A program made the translations under genes and the position numbers. From NCBI RefSeq assembly GCF_037975245.1, contig NC_092563.1:5271501-5335500 (forward strand): a DNA stretch of 64,000 nucleotides. Reading direction: 5' to 3'. This document shows, one piece after another, positions 34,640 to 46,425 of this stretch. The notes under the pieces are model-generated. The model searched no databases, had not been told where the DNA came from, and saw nothing but the letters and a program-made list of their open reading frames with translations. The stretch is from Apostichopus japonicus. Lineage: Eukaryota; Echinodermata; Holothuroidea; Aspidochirotida; Stichopodidae. Every line of letters begins with the position of its first letter. Position 1 is the stretch's first letter.

Positions 34640-35740
34640 CTTTTTATGCAACGGTTCTGTGAAAGTTACATATACATTTTATGTAACGTTATATTACATA
34701 AATCGGAAACAGACATGCAACTTTGTGGACGCACATGCTTGTAACAGTTTCGTAATATGTTACGTCACCTAATAAAGTAACCGTTAACATAATTGTTACA
34801 CAAAATGTTTGCATAATAGTAATGATCCAGTTACCTAACATGTTATGTAACATGTTTTGTAACATTTGGTTATATAATTTTGTAACATACATGTAACCTT
34901 GTGGACGCAGGGGCTTGTAACCGTTTCGTAATATTTTATGTCACCTAATAACGGAACTGTAACAGAATTGTTACACAAAATGTTTGCATAATAGTATTGC
35001 TCCAGTTACCTAACATGTTATGTAACATGTTTTGTAACATTAGGTTATATAATTTAGTAACATACATGTAACCTCGTGCACGTACCAGCTTGTAACCGTT
35101 TTGTAATATTTTACGTCACTTAATAATGTAACCATAACAGAATTGTGAAACAAAATGTTTGGCATCTCGATAATCAAACTGTAATGATATTGTTCCACAA
35201 AATATTATGTAACGTAGTGAGGTAACTGTAATAGTATTGTTACACAACAGAGTTGGTAAATTGATAACCAAATTGTAATTTTGTTGTTATTGTATGTAAC
35301 TTATAATGTAACTGTAAGAGAATTGTTACGCAGATAGTTTTCTATCTTAATAACCAAACTGTAATGTTTTTGTTAAATAACATTTTACATAACCAGTTAA
35401 CATAACTGTGACAATATTTTTTACACAAAAAAGGTTTGTATTTTGATAACCAGAACTGTAATGTGTTGTTACAAAACATTTTATTCAATTTATAATGTAA
35501 CTTCAACAGTTTTGTTACACAAAAAGTTTTGTTACTTTAGTATGTTGATAACCAAACTGCATTGTTATTGTAACATTCTATGTAACTGTACAGTCGGTAT
35601 TTTTACACAAAATGTTTGGTATCCTGATAAACAAAGTGCAAACCAGTATTGTAACAAAAGGGTTTTATATCTAGATAACTAACTAAATTTTGATGATTTC
35701 GATGAATAAAATATTTTTTACCCTGGTAACATAATTTCAA
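34640..35740. repeat. Left subterminal repeats rich in GTAAC/GTTAC
   Basis: Two clear units have a 175-base period; TGTTTGCATAATAGTA is at 34806 and 34981. They are followed by more diverged units sharing TTACACAAAA, TGATAACCAAACTG and TGTAAC strings. No coding potential. Confidence 0.88.
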
Positions 35741-35839
35741 TATAACAGAATACTAAAAAAGTTAACAAACTGCAAGGTTTCAATTCAATCATTTATTCAG
35801 AAACATTCATAAATGCCTAAACCAACTTTCTGTATACTG

Positions 35840-35870
35840 GACCAGTCTCGAATGCAATTCGAGACTGGTC
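35840..35870. repeat. Hairpin with 14-bp arms and 3-base loop
   Basis: GACCAGTCTCGAAT, loop GCA, ATTCGAGACTGGTC. Confidence 0.95.
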
Positions 35871-36771
35871 GAGTGTATAGAGAGGAGAATTGCTTCAGGA
35901 TCGAAATGTTAGACAAACCCTGGTTTGTTGCCGTGGCAATCATGAAGTCATAATTAAAAGAAATGAAGACATGGTGTAACGTTGCCATGAGTATATGCAA
36001 ATATGTTTATGGGCAAAGAAATGTTTCAAATTGCAAAAGAATACTGTACAGTATATATAGCCTACTTGCAATTAGTTACAGCAGTACATTACATGTTTTC
36101 ACACACACCGAGTCTCAATACACACTGTACGTACTTCTTACATCATCCAGCTAAATACTTCGAGTAACATGAATGACATAGGGATTAATTTTGAGCTTAA
36201 TTTTGAGCTAGTGCTAATGTCAGCGGTGCTTCAACGAAGAACCGAAGCGTAAAGCGTCCAATATTGACACTATAACAGAAGAAACCGTGTCGCTAAGCCT
36301 AGCAATAACATAAGCACTATGCCTACTACTAGCACTACTTCTAGCAGTAACGACATGACTGACCAGGTGCTAGGCCTAGCGATCTTTCAGACTCGCAATA
36401 ACACTGCGGTTACTACAAGTCCAAACCTGTCGAACAATCATACAATGGGGCTCTGAACCTCTTAAAAAACTGCTCATTCTCAGGCCCAGTAAATGTTTAT
36501 TTGAACAGTGCATCTACCGACCTGGGACAGACGAGTTCTACTCAAAAGAATGTTAGCAACATGCAACGTTGCTATCCTAACAGTTGTAGCGTTTACGGAC
36601 TTTCCAGGACACACACAACTCAGCATCTGTTTATTGCGCAATTTGACCTGGTAGGTCAAAAAAAATTTAAAATTTAAGACCAAACGATACCGCTTCATTC
36701 GTATTTTTTCACTCTTAATGTTCGTCGGAAGAAAATGCTGTTTTACATGAGGTGACTATTACCTCATTCAG

Positions 36772-37462
36772 GAAAAAATCAAGGGAGAAGTTGATAGATG
36801 GAAGGCTACGGAGTTCCGTCAATTCTTAGTCCACACTGGTCCATTAGTCCTTTCTAGCCAAATACCAATGAACCTTTACCACAACTTCCTGCTGCTTTCT
36901 GTTGCAGTTCAAATTCTGTTGTCACCAATGCTTTGTAACCAATCATCATTGATTGATTATTCTGAAGAATTATTAAAACTTTTTTGTTGCACATTTCTCC
37001 AAATTGTATGGCAAGGAAATGGTAGTGTACAATGTACATTGTTTGCTTCATCTTGCTGATGATGCACGTAAATATGGTCCATTAGATAATGTTTCTGCAT
37101 TTCCATTTGAAAGTAATTTGGGCACATTGAAGAAAATGGTGAAAAAGCCATCACTGCCACTGCGACAAGTAGTTGGGCATCTGTTGAGAAAGGGGGAAAT
37201 TCAGAAAAGCATGAAGAACAATATCCTCAAACAAGAACATTCAAATGGGCCAGTGCCAGAAGGACATTTAGCTATGTCACAGCATACCTACTTTTATCAC
37301 AAAGATTTGAATGTCCATATAACTCTTTGCACTGGGGACAATTGTGTTCAAATAGGGAATAATGTGTGCCTAGTGCAAAACTTTTTTGTTACCAATGATG
37401 ATTTGTATGTGGTTTATCGATCATTCACTCACAAGGAAAATTACTTTAGCTATCCCTTGTGA
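36772..37462 (+). pseudogene. CACTA/EnSpm tnp2-like transposase, C-terminal exon relic
   Basis: After a CATTCAG acceptor the frame reads VDRWKATEFRQFLVHTGPLV and continues through LLLSVAVQILLSP and DYSEELLKLF. It then slips by one frame near 37002 and goes on as YGKEMVVYNVHCLLHLADDA, RKYGPLDNVSAFPFESNLGT and LKKMVKKPSLPLRQVV to the stop at 37462. The WKATEFR, YNVH-LLHLADD and KYGPLD-SAFPFE motifs are the hallmark of the C-terminal part of tnp2-like transposases in animal EnSpm elements. The frameshift makes this a relic. Upstream transposase exons with the catalytic core were not found. Confidence 0.82.
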
Positions 37463-37739
37463 ATCAATGTGTATAGGAATTTTATAAGTTGACAATATAA
37501 GTGAAAATCTACAGGTATCACATTCGAGGGAAATTTAAAAAAAAATATGTACTTTTACCGCATGGAAATTGGTTCATTGCTATGCCTATCCTACATTAAA
37601 GAGTAAGTTTATATTAAGGAGACTTGAGGCCAGTTACTGTTAGTTTAAGTTTAATGTTATACATTTTACACTTCATTTACTTGCATATATGATCATCACT
37701 TTAACATAAATTAGAAAAATTATATTACTCAATCTTAGC

Positions 37740-37938
37740 ATGGACCCATTGTATCACATTGTGGAGTTTACGGACTCTAAGGAGATAGCCATCATCAATG
37801 AGAAATGGATGGTTTCTGAGGGTACTTGTTTGTGGCCCCCCTTCAAATCTTCAGCAAGTTTGGCAAAGGCTCTGAAGACTACCACAGAGCCCGAGACAAG
37901 TTGGAAGGCTTTTAAAATAAGAAAACTATATACAACAA
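37740..37938 (+). CDS. First exon of DUF4806-type EnSpm accessory gene
   Basis: Met-initiated, it reads MDPLYHIVEFTDSKEIAIIN, then EKWMVSEGTCLWPPFKSSAS and a KA-LKTTTEPETSWKAFKIRKLY segment, ending at an A|GTAAGT donor (phase 1). The pattern xVVEF...W...G.CxWPP......KA......P...W.....(V/K)L is the usual N-terminus of the DUF4806-containing proteins that accompany tnp2-like transposases in animal genomes. It lies 278 bases after the transposase relic, same strand. The function of these proteins in transposition is unknown. Middle exons were not identified. Confidence 0.62.
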
Positions 37939-38751
37939 GTAAGTAAAAATTATGTTAAATATAATTGAAGGGTGTGTCTTCATACTCTCTATTTGCCCCC
38001 ATTTCTAAGTACTGGTTTAATACTTGTTGCTAATATGCTACACAGCCCAGCCCAGAAGTTTGAGATAAAATGTTGGAGAACAGTAAATAAATGAATGAAT
38101 GTAGTAACCACCATTGAACGCAATGTTTCACCACGATGGGCTATGAACTCACAAGTGCTCTGTCCATTGGTTACCTAATCTATAAGGACCCCCCCCCCCC
38201 ACCCTGTCTCATGCCCTTTGTTTATCCTTCTCATTTTGGCTGGGTTATCCAACTGTTTCCTGATATTTTTCAATTTACCAAGGAATACAAATGCCTATAA
38301 TTACAAAATCGTCCCAGTTGTTCAAATGCTATATATACTGTGCCAAACTAACAGTGCTTCAATGCTGCATCATGTTACATGTAGAAAAGCTTCACACTGA
38401 ACTACACACAAACATTATGCACTGTATACATCTTTCCAAAAAGGCCAAGGCCCATATTTTAACCATCAAGCAACTTTGTGTAGATTTAATGGTTTTGTCA
38501 AACTGCAATGTGTGACTGTAATTCATATAAGATAATGTACTCATCTTTGCAAAGTGCTCAGTAGAGCAGTAAAATTGGACCAAGTTGATAAGTATCACCA
38601 ATGCCCTCCAATCATTTGGGATGAGACTTGCCTGAAATAAACAACATAGTATCAATTAAGCCATGCGGTCAGTCATTAGATTACATTTTCTCCTGGTTTA
38701 TTTATGTGATTATACTTATAATTGCTCTTCGTATTTTCCTATTGTCCCTAG

Positions 38752-38897
38752 GGGCCATCTCAAGAAACCCTTTGACAAAAACAGCAACCCAGTCACAGGT
38801 GGAAGCAGTCATTAAATTATGGCTAAATTATGCTGCAGACCGGACTGGTGCCCGCAAGGACAGGCAGGCACAACAGCCAGATTGTCAGCTTGATTGA
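38752..38897 (+). CDS. C-terminal DUF4806-like exon
   Basis: After a GTCCCTAG acceptor the frame reads AISRNPLTKTATQSQVEAVI then KLWLNYAADRTGARKDR and stops at 38897. The RNP-(x)T-x2-AT...(I/V)x3-(I/V)KxWL-x2-A-x-DR-x-G-x-RK pattern is the conserved end of DUF4806 proteins. It is probably the last exon of the gene that starts at 37740, about 0.8 kb away, with at least one unseen middle exon. No frameshift in this piece. Confidence 0.65.
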
Positions 38898-41759
38898 AGT
38901 CAATAACTTTAACTTCAATATAAATCCTTTAATATATCTATTTGCATTGTGATTTCTAATTGATACCCTAACTAGATCATCTTTCCATTATCAATATCAA
39001 GACTGCTTTCACATTGTTAACTTTAGTGTGACACTTTTGAACTGTCATTAAACTGTTCCTTTCACTAAACATGCCTTGTAAATTAGTACTGGCTATATTA
39101 TAGTCTTCTAACACATTTTGAAGACTACAGCAGTAAAAGTAATCAGTAAAAAGTTCTTGCAGGGTGTACATCCTTGCATCAAATGCAATTCCATTCTCCT
39201 AGTGAAAGATATTTTATTACAATTCAAAGTAGTCCTTAGCCCCATATCAGCCCAAAGTGCCTGTATGACCTATAAACTACATGCTGGTGATATTCTGTTT
39301 GCTTCCTGGCTCCTCCAGTGCCTTTCCCAGAGGATGGTGCTACTTTTTTACAAATTAAGAGTGCTTAAATACAAAATGGTGAGTTATTATATAAGATTGG
39401 TAGTGACCAGAAGCCATTCTGGCAATTTTGTTATCCCACCATATTTTTGGTGACTATTATCAAGCTACCACCCCCAGTTTAAAGGTAGTCTGTATAGGCC
39501 CCAAATTAAAGCACTTTATAATTGCTAGACATTTCAAAAATAACTTTCCTGGAGGTCGTTATCCTCCAAATTGTTCTCAGACATTTTCTTAATGAACACC
39601 CAAGATGAAAGAATTTCTCAGTGGGGTAAATTTCTCCAAGGCGGTAATAAGAGACAATTTAAGAATTATGACCAAAGGTGACCGTATTTAAATTTCTGGC
39701 ATATTTCGCGGAAATACTGCATACCTTCAATTAGCACTGCTACATGCTGGTCGATACGCAGACCGACTTTACAAAAAAAAAAAATCTTTCAAAGGAAATC
39801 CTGGCCTGAACTTTAATCTAAGTTAGAGGGTGTTGGGATTCAAGCATTAGCCAAATAAGCTACAAATAAAAATAGTATATACAAATATTTTACTGCAACT
39901 ATATACCAACTGCTATTGAAAACATCGGTTGATACTTGATAGGTTCACGGCATATGCCCTTCCTGTACAGGATGTAGTGTTATCCAGGGCATGACCAACT
40001 CGGAATCTTATTTCTACTCTGGTATATTGACTAGGGCAACTGAGGACGAGTAACATGATGATTAAAAAACTGATGGGATAAATATGTACTTACCTATCAA
40101 CTCAATCGATACTGCTCATTCCGTGTTTTTGGTAGCACGATATCTTTATTTTTGCGTATATTCCCGTATTAATTGGAAAAAGTTATTAGGCTGGAATGGA
40201 GATCCGTAACAAGTGTTTTGAGGCGGTTTACTACTGTGAGTGTGACGACGCCTTGTGAGCTCGGTGTAACTGGTATCTCGATTTCTCGCCCTTGCTTAAG
40301 TAAATGAGTCAAATATTCCGTTGATTATAAGATTACCTCTACCCGTCTCTAAATGAAAGTTCAATTAGCGTTGTTAAGTTACTGATAAGAAACCATGTTT
40401 AATTAAATAGCTTGTACGTTCGCAAACAACGATCACTAAGAGCGGTTGTTTCGACTACCTTTACCCTACTGACATGCCTCTGAAATAACAACTCCGCACG
40501 TTCAAGTTTGAGCTCACTCATGTTCGGGCATCTGGTCACTGATTGGTTCAATGTTACCTAATTCATCAAATCTGTCACTGAAAGGACCAACCAAGAGTGA
40601 GAAAGAAACGTCACGTGCTGTTTATCTTTTTATTGTTTTTCTTTGAATTGACTAGACGTCTGAAATAGCAGGTCAAGCAATTTCTTATGTATTTCTTTAT
40701 ATGCGATCGTGGGAACAAAGGGAATGTCAAAAGTGCAACGAGGATAATAGCCTTGCTTCATGTAGATAGACAGAATGTGGTATATGCACAAAGGCACCGA
40801 CATTTTCAATCTACGTGTGTTAGTAACGACTCCAGAACTAATGTATAAACATTTAGATTTCGAAATTTCAGTTGTATTACAGAGGCAATCGACTTGTTTT
40901 GGATTGCTGTTATGGGAAAATGCTCGTGGCTTTCAATATTTATTGTTTACATTGTTTTATTTTGTTGGTACTTTTCCTATTTGTACTTCTCGAGTGTTTT
41001 CGGGATTTTCCCTACCTCTAGTGTAGTGAATGCCATTTTTTTTGTGGGAGATTACCGTGACCTAGCGGTGTCAAACCTTTTCTACTTTTAATATGCGATA
41101 CCAATAGGACTGCATGGACTATTTTCTTTACATTTGTGTAATGAACCGTAGGCGGTCGCAGTGATATTACAGTAAATCGTTACCGCCATAAGGGCGACAG
41201 AAATTTTTTTTTTCTTTCTTTCGATTGCGACAGCTTTTCTCCATAAAACCCACCTGGTCAGAGTGTTTTTAGGTTAAGAAACGTTGGAATCTAATTCGGA
41301 AGATTGTTTTCTGAAATTCATGAGGAAACTCTGAATGGGACTTTAACATATGGCATTTCATCGGCGGTGGGGTGTAACTCGTACGACAATGTACATGTAG
41401 AACGTTCCTTTTTACCACAACGGTTTATGTTGACAAGTTTGGAACAACAGTCAGCAACTTCTATTGCCTTTTAACTGGAAGCTAATAGACATGCAGCTGT
41501 AGTAACATATATAGTCTATGCTATGTAGCGCATTTTACCTCTATTAACTTTATAGTAGACATTTCTTGTGACTTTATCATATTATTGTAATCAAATATAA
41601 AAGGGCCGTGTTTCTTTTAAAACGAAATATTTCAGTCAACTCATGTTTTTCATTTTTCGATTTAAAACAAACTTACCATACATTGTGTAATTTGTTAGTA
41701 AACTATAAGGCACTCGCAACAACAATCAATAATATGGTCAGAGTTGTACTGTGAGAGTC
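38898..41759. other. Interior of the 10.95-kb element, nothing recognised
   Basis: No further transposase motif or repeat was found in about 2.9 kb. Short open frames (39118-39453, 40775-41026) resemble no known family. Confidence 0.5.
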
Positions 41760-43006
41760 AGATTTGCGTCGGACTATCCGTTTGGAACGTCAGTACGACT
41801 TTTCTACGACCAAAAGGAGTACATATTTTATGTTGGAAAGAAGTCTAATTAACGTCGTTTCAATATAGTCGGATAAACGTCTTACCGGCGCAATATGGAC
41901 GTCTTTATCGACATGGAATCGACGTCGCGTGGATTTGCAACAGTCTGTCAAATAGTCGGAAAAAAGTCGAACCGACTTTTTACCCCGACCCAAACCCAGA
42001 GTCAACCCGACGTTAAAATGATGTGTTACAAAGACGTCCACTTAACGTCGTTTGAACGGTATATCGAAGAGTCGGCCAAACGTCGGACCAACGAATAATG
42101 GACGGTTTCATCGACGTCAAATCAACGTCGACATTAAATGTTGGAAAAACGTCCAATGAACGTCGTTTGAACGGTATACCGAAGAGTCGGCCAAACGTCG
42201 GACCAACGAATATTGGACGGTTTCATTGACGTCGATTCGACGTCGACATTAAATGTTGGAAATACGTCAAATGAACGTGGCTTGAAAGGTATACCAAAGA
42301 GTCGGCGAAAGGTCGGACCGACGATCATTGGACGGTTTTATCGACGTCGTTTCGACATCGACATTGAATGTTGGGAAGACGTCCACTAAACGTCGTTTCA
42401 ACGTATACCGAAGAGTCGGCCAAACGTCGGACCAACGATTATTGGACGGTTTCATCGACACTAAATGTTGGAAAGACGTACAATGAACGTCGTTTGTACG
42501 GTATAACGTAGAGTCGGCCAAACGTCGGACCGACGATTATTGGACGGTTTTATCGACGTCGTTTCGACGTCGACATTGAATGTTGGGAAGACGTCCAGTT
42601 AACGTCGTTTTAACTGTATACCGAAGAGTCGGCCAAACGTCGGACCAACGATTATTGGACGGTTTCATCGACGTCGAATCGACTTCGAAATTAAATGTTG
42701 GAAAGACGTCCAATAAAAGTCGTTTCAATGTATACCGAAGAGTCGGCCAAACGTCGGATCAACGAATATTGGACAGTTTCATCGACGTCTAATCGACGTC
42801 GACATTAACTGTTGGAAAGACGTCCAATGAACGTCGTTTGAACGGTACACCGAAGAGTCAGCCAAACGTCGGACCAACGAATATTGGACGTCTGAATCGC
42901 CGTCGAATCGACGTTGCGCCACTTTGCAAACGGAAACGTGGGAGACGTCGGTCCGACCATTTCACGCGACCCAAACCCAACGTCGATCCGACGTCAAAAT
43001 GTTTAC
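41760..43006. repeat. GACGTC-rich satellite, 115-bp unit, about 8 units
   Basis: GAGTCGGC occurs at about 42069, 42184, 42299, 42413, 42511, 42627, 42739 and 42855, giving steps of 115, 115, 114, 98, 116, 112 and 116. A different block of about 95 bases containing ACCCAAACCCA flanks the array on both sides (41930-42022 and 42913-43006) in direct orientation. The period is not a multiple of three, so the repeated open frames on both strands are not a repeat protein. Confidence 0.95.
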
Positions 43007-43023
43007 TGGGATATATGCATGCA

Positions 43024-43332
43024 CAATGGCGTAGCTAGGGGATTCCCGAATTTACGTTTTTTAATTTAGACGGATACAACATTATACATAAAATGGAAAT
43101 TAACCATTTCGCCTCGAGACATGTTTTATAAATTAAGGATCCTTAGATGCAATCTGGTGCTATATTTTGCAACTTGAAGTAAATTTTTTGCTTTGAGAAT
43201 TTAAGAATTAGAGTACTTAATAATTTTTTGTTTGATTATTTTTTAACACTCCAAATCTCATCTGGGGGCACCTGGTGACGGGAGGGCAAGTGCCTCCGCC
43301 CCCCCCCCCAGGCCACCCTGACAACGCCACTG
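43024..43332. mobile_element. Degenerate hAT-like MITE
   Basis: The ends are CAATGGCGTAGCTAGG and CAACGCCACTG, similar to the other CAGTGGCG ends in the window, with poly-C at 43295-43307. The flanks do not show a target duplication. Confidence 0.5.
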
Positions 43333-44035
43333 CACGTTCGCAATAGTGTTGATAGACTGGTGCTATAGCCTATCTCTTCCACGTCGCGTGCTCTTCGGAT
43401 AAAGGGGTTTACACAAGAAAGACAATGTTACAGCCCGTTCATGTTACATGAAATTGTTTTACCATCTTACCAAAATCCTCCGCATTTACGTTGCCCCAAA
43501 TAGGGTTGGGAAAATTATTACGGGCATCTCAATAGCCAATCGCCAGCTGTAACTGTTGTAAGTGAAGCCTAAACCACGCCTACATCTTCCTTATACACTG
43601 CCTGATTCGATAGAAAATGTCCAATGTAGGCAGATCAATTCTGTGTCACGTAAGTTTCAGTAGCCAATAACATAGGCCAACACTGACTATATGACGTATG
43701 TCTGGTAAGTAAGGCAATCACGTGAGACTCGATGGCCAATCACATCATGTAGCGATCATTTGCGGCAAGGCTAGGTATACCCAGGAAAACTGGATGTCAA
43801 GGTCATGACATGACCACCCGCTCTGTGCACCGGTCTATTGTAATTTCTGTTTGTTGACGTTCATCGGTACAGTATACAGCGACCTCAACTTTAACCACCG
43901 TATACTACCACCTCGTGGCCTGGCTGAAGGTAGCAGCGATTAACAGAAGACAATGATGTTATAAGGACAGTATGTCAAAACTCTGGGTGGACGGAATGAC
44001 ACTTCGAGCGGCTGTTTTTTGTCACCATTAAGTAT
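43333..44035. other. Interior of the 10.95-kb element, nothing recognised
   Basis: No gene or repeat recognised. Confidence 0.45.
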
Positions 44036-44480
44036 ATATGCTGTCTCTATATGTATCATGTGGCCCAAAAGTGCAATGTAACGGAAACAGTCATGCTGTC
44101 ATGATGTTTTAGTTACGAATAAAAATTACGAAACGAAGTAATGTATCTGTTATGTGTGTGTTGTGTTGTCTATATATGTGAGATATGACCCAAAATACAC
44201 TGTAACAGATACAATAATATTGTGTGTATTAGTTACAAATAACAGTTACTAAAGCAAAGAACGTATATGTTCAGTAACTGTGTCGCTGTCTTTATGTGTA
44301 ACAAATGTACTGAACTGCAACGTAACTGATATACTTATTTTATGTATTAGTTGCGCTTTGAAGTTACAAAACAAAATAAATTATATCTTAAGTATCTGTT
44401 ATGCTGGCTCTATATGTAACATATGGCCCAAAGTGCAATGTAACGGATACATTCAAGATATGTATCGTGTTTGTAGGGTA
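44036..44480. repeat. Right subterminal repeats, period about 120 bp
   Basis: Four units sharing CTCTATATGTA, ATGGCCCAAAGTGCAATGTA, ACGGATAC and TATTAGTTAC strings start near 44036, 44160, 44280 and 44400. They mirror, in position and GTAAC richness, the left subterminal repeats. Confidence 0.88.
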
Positions 44481-44816
44481 TGTACATCGGCTACATGTAT
44501 ACAATTACAAATGCACTGTTTTATTGTGTTGTATATGCTATACACAGTACAATAGGCTACATTACATGTGTTGTGTAGAGCGGAGTCAAGCGAGTAAACA
44601 AACGGTCGAAGACTGCCTATATTGGGCGCAGAAGCTGGGAATAGTTGCTTCTATGTGTTAAGAACACTATATACTTTCGTTCATATATACCTACCAAAAG
44701 TTCTCGAAAGTTGCTAATGTGAATATCTTGAATTTGTTCGTGTTGATCATACTGATATCGACAGATTATCGAGGGATCCATGTTGAATACTAAAGTATAT
44801 CACGTGCTCGCTGAGA

Positions 44817-44877
44817 GCCAATCAGAATCGAGGAAATAATTTCAGTGTCAGTTCAGTTTGGGGAAAAAATATTCGCA
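44817..44877 (-). repeat. Right terminal inverted repeat of the 10.95-kb element
   Basis: Reverse complement of 33928-33988 with two mismatches, directly followed by the second AGCCGGGAC. Confidence 0.95.
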
Positions 44878-45143
44878 GCCGGGACAGCTCCTCTTATGCG
44901 ACACAAAACTCAGTGAGAAAACATAAAGACTTTGGCCCCCAATGACATGTTTACAATACATAACGTAAATTTCTGACAGAAAAATGGTGTAACATATCCA
45001 TGTATTCTATTTTTTATTTATATGACGTTAAAGGCTTTTAACATTTAGAATTTATAAAAGGAATGTTTCCATTTGAACTTGTAAGCGTGCACTGAGGAAC
45101 CAACGTCATCATCTTCTGGCAGCATCGGGGAAACCTTCATGGC

Positions 45144-45151
45144 TATAAAAA
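45144..45151 (+). promoter_or_regulatory. Candidate TATA box of the right VLIG copy
   Basis: TATAAAAA in the conserved string ATGGCTATAAAAACA, 43 bases after the left duplication breakpoint. The transcription start and the initiator Met were not established between here and 45610. Confidence 0.4.
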
Positions 45152-45610
45152 CATTAGTTGCACTCATAATTTGGACTATGGCATATTATGACTTCAATTT
45201 CTTCCTATAGTCATGAGGAAACCTGCACGATGATACTGTCTTGCGAAATCGTGGTGTGGTCCAGTTGGTAACGGTAACAGCGCTATATGTACATATTCTG
45301 ACATAAATGTAAACCATGTGCATATTTATCTTACATAAAGGTGCATCTGCTTTGTGTTAGAATCTGGTCCTCCGTTCTGCATAAATAGTAACAAAGAATG
45401 GAAATTTCACCAAGTAATACAGTTTTATCTATTTGCAAAATGGCACATAGAAAACATTGGTAACGTTTGTATTAAATCAAACTTAAATGTTAATTTCCAT
45501 TTACGCGGCAAAATTGTTCGTAAATCTTCACTTATTTTGGAACAGAAGTTCCTATACATCCTCAGAAAATTCAGTAAATTTGTAACACAAATACATATCT
45601 ATCTACACAG

Positions 45611-45799
45611 GAAATGCAGAAAAAAGCACAACACCACGTCGGACCTTCGAGTGTGATGGAAGCAGTTCGAAAGAGGGAAGTTCCCCAGACGTTACCCTTA
45701 CACAAACGGGGAGTCCTGTGGACAGATCAATCCCATCAAACGTAGCTAGTAACTCTACCACCTCATCGCAAAGTGATGGAATCGCTTCATTTTCAACTG
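45611..45799 (+). CDS. DED-VLIG GTPase, Ser/Thr-rich linker exon
   Basis: The exon runs from a CTACACAG acceptor to a G|GTAGGT donor, phase 1 on both sides, 63 codons. It is rich in Ser, Thr, Pro and Asn with no domain, probably a disordered linker ahead of the death-fold domain. It has no in-frame Met, so at least one 5' exon is missing from this model. Confidence 0.72.
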
Positions 45800-46083
45800 G
45801 TAGGTACAGTTGCATGGTTTGAAAGTCAATGCTGGTGGTAGGAGGTGGGGGGGGGGGGGGTTGCGGGATAAGGAAAAAAACACGTGGGTGTGTGATGGCA
45901 ACACATGTAGTGAAGAGTAATGGGGAATGGAAAGAAGATGATGGAGTGGATTAGTTATCTTTCACTCTGAGACTATGACGTTGAATGGCGCCAAGGCGTT
46001 GTAGCCGCAAGGCTGTTGTCTGGTTCATTCTGCTTAGAAAGAATAAAGCAAACTTGTGTTTTCTTTATTTTCTTCTAATGAAG

Positions 46084-46425
46084 GCAAAAGCGCTGGTAAG
46101 GCTGCAAAATTCCAGATCAAGCCCTTTCGTAGAATGGTACGACAGCTAGAAAAATACTTAGATACTGCAGAGGTTATCGAACTTGCCCAACTAACAGAAC
46201 AAACTGACGTGGTACTAAAGATGGAAGACCTGCAACGACCGTTCCACCATCTGATGGCTATCTGGGAAACGAAGGGCATTGTCACCGAGAATGATGTAGA
46301 TACGTTGGTAGAACTACTGGAAGAGCTGGAGACATATGAAGCCCTGGATCTGGTCAAAGATTATCAGGAATTACTTTCAGAAGGTTCGACTGAAGTAACT
46401 ATGACGGTTTGCTCGATGCCAACAG
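46084..46425 (+). CDS. DED-VLIG GTPase, death-effector-like domain exon
   Basis: Acceptor CTAATGAAG, donor G|GTGAGC, 114 codons, phase 1-1. Helices in order: FRRMVRQLEKYLD; TAEVIELAQLTEQTD; LQRPFHHLMAIWETKGIV; ENDVDTLVELLEELE; TYEALDLVKDYQELL. The last carries an LDLV segment where DEDs have RxDLL. DEDs mediate homotypic contacts with caspase-8/FADD-type partners. Here the domain would sit near the N-terminus of a very large GTPase. A symmetric 1-1 exon holding exactly one domain is what exon shuffling predicts. CARD or DD assignment remains possible. Confidence 0.7.

Larger units (their letters stand above)
33928..44877. mobile_element. 10.95-kb transposon-like element, 61-bp TIRs, 9-bp TSD
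   Basis: The terminal inverted repeats 33928-33988 and 44817-44877 are both 61 bases and differ at two positions. They start GCGAATATTTTTT and end GATTCTGATTGGCT. Immediately outside, AGCCGGGAC occurs at 33919-33927 and 44878-44886. A 9-bp duplication with TIRs of this length is typical of Mutator/MULE-like elements. The interior holds hairpins, subterminal tandem repeats, a CACTA-type transposase relic with a DUF4806-like gene, a 115-bp satellite and a small MITE. No MULE transposase was recognised, so it is non-autonomous, or of another class, or a nest. Confidence 0.82.

Noticed and set aside
41790-43038. Repeated open frames with PSNNRWSDVWPTLRYT-like units on the minus strand
   Set aside because: The 115-bp unit is not a multiple of three, so the frame changes each unit and no continuous repeat protein can be encoded.
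33919-44886. Classifying the whole 10.95-kb segment as a CACTA/EnSpm element
   Set aside because: CACTA elements begin CACT(A/G) and make 2-4 bp duplications. Here the ends start GCGAATATT and the duplication is 9 bp, so the tnp2-like relic is probably nested or captured.
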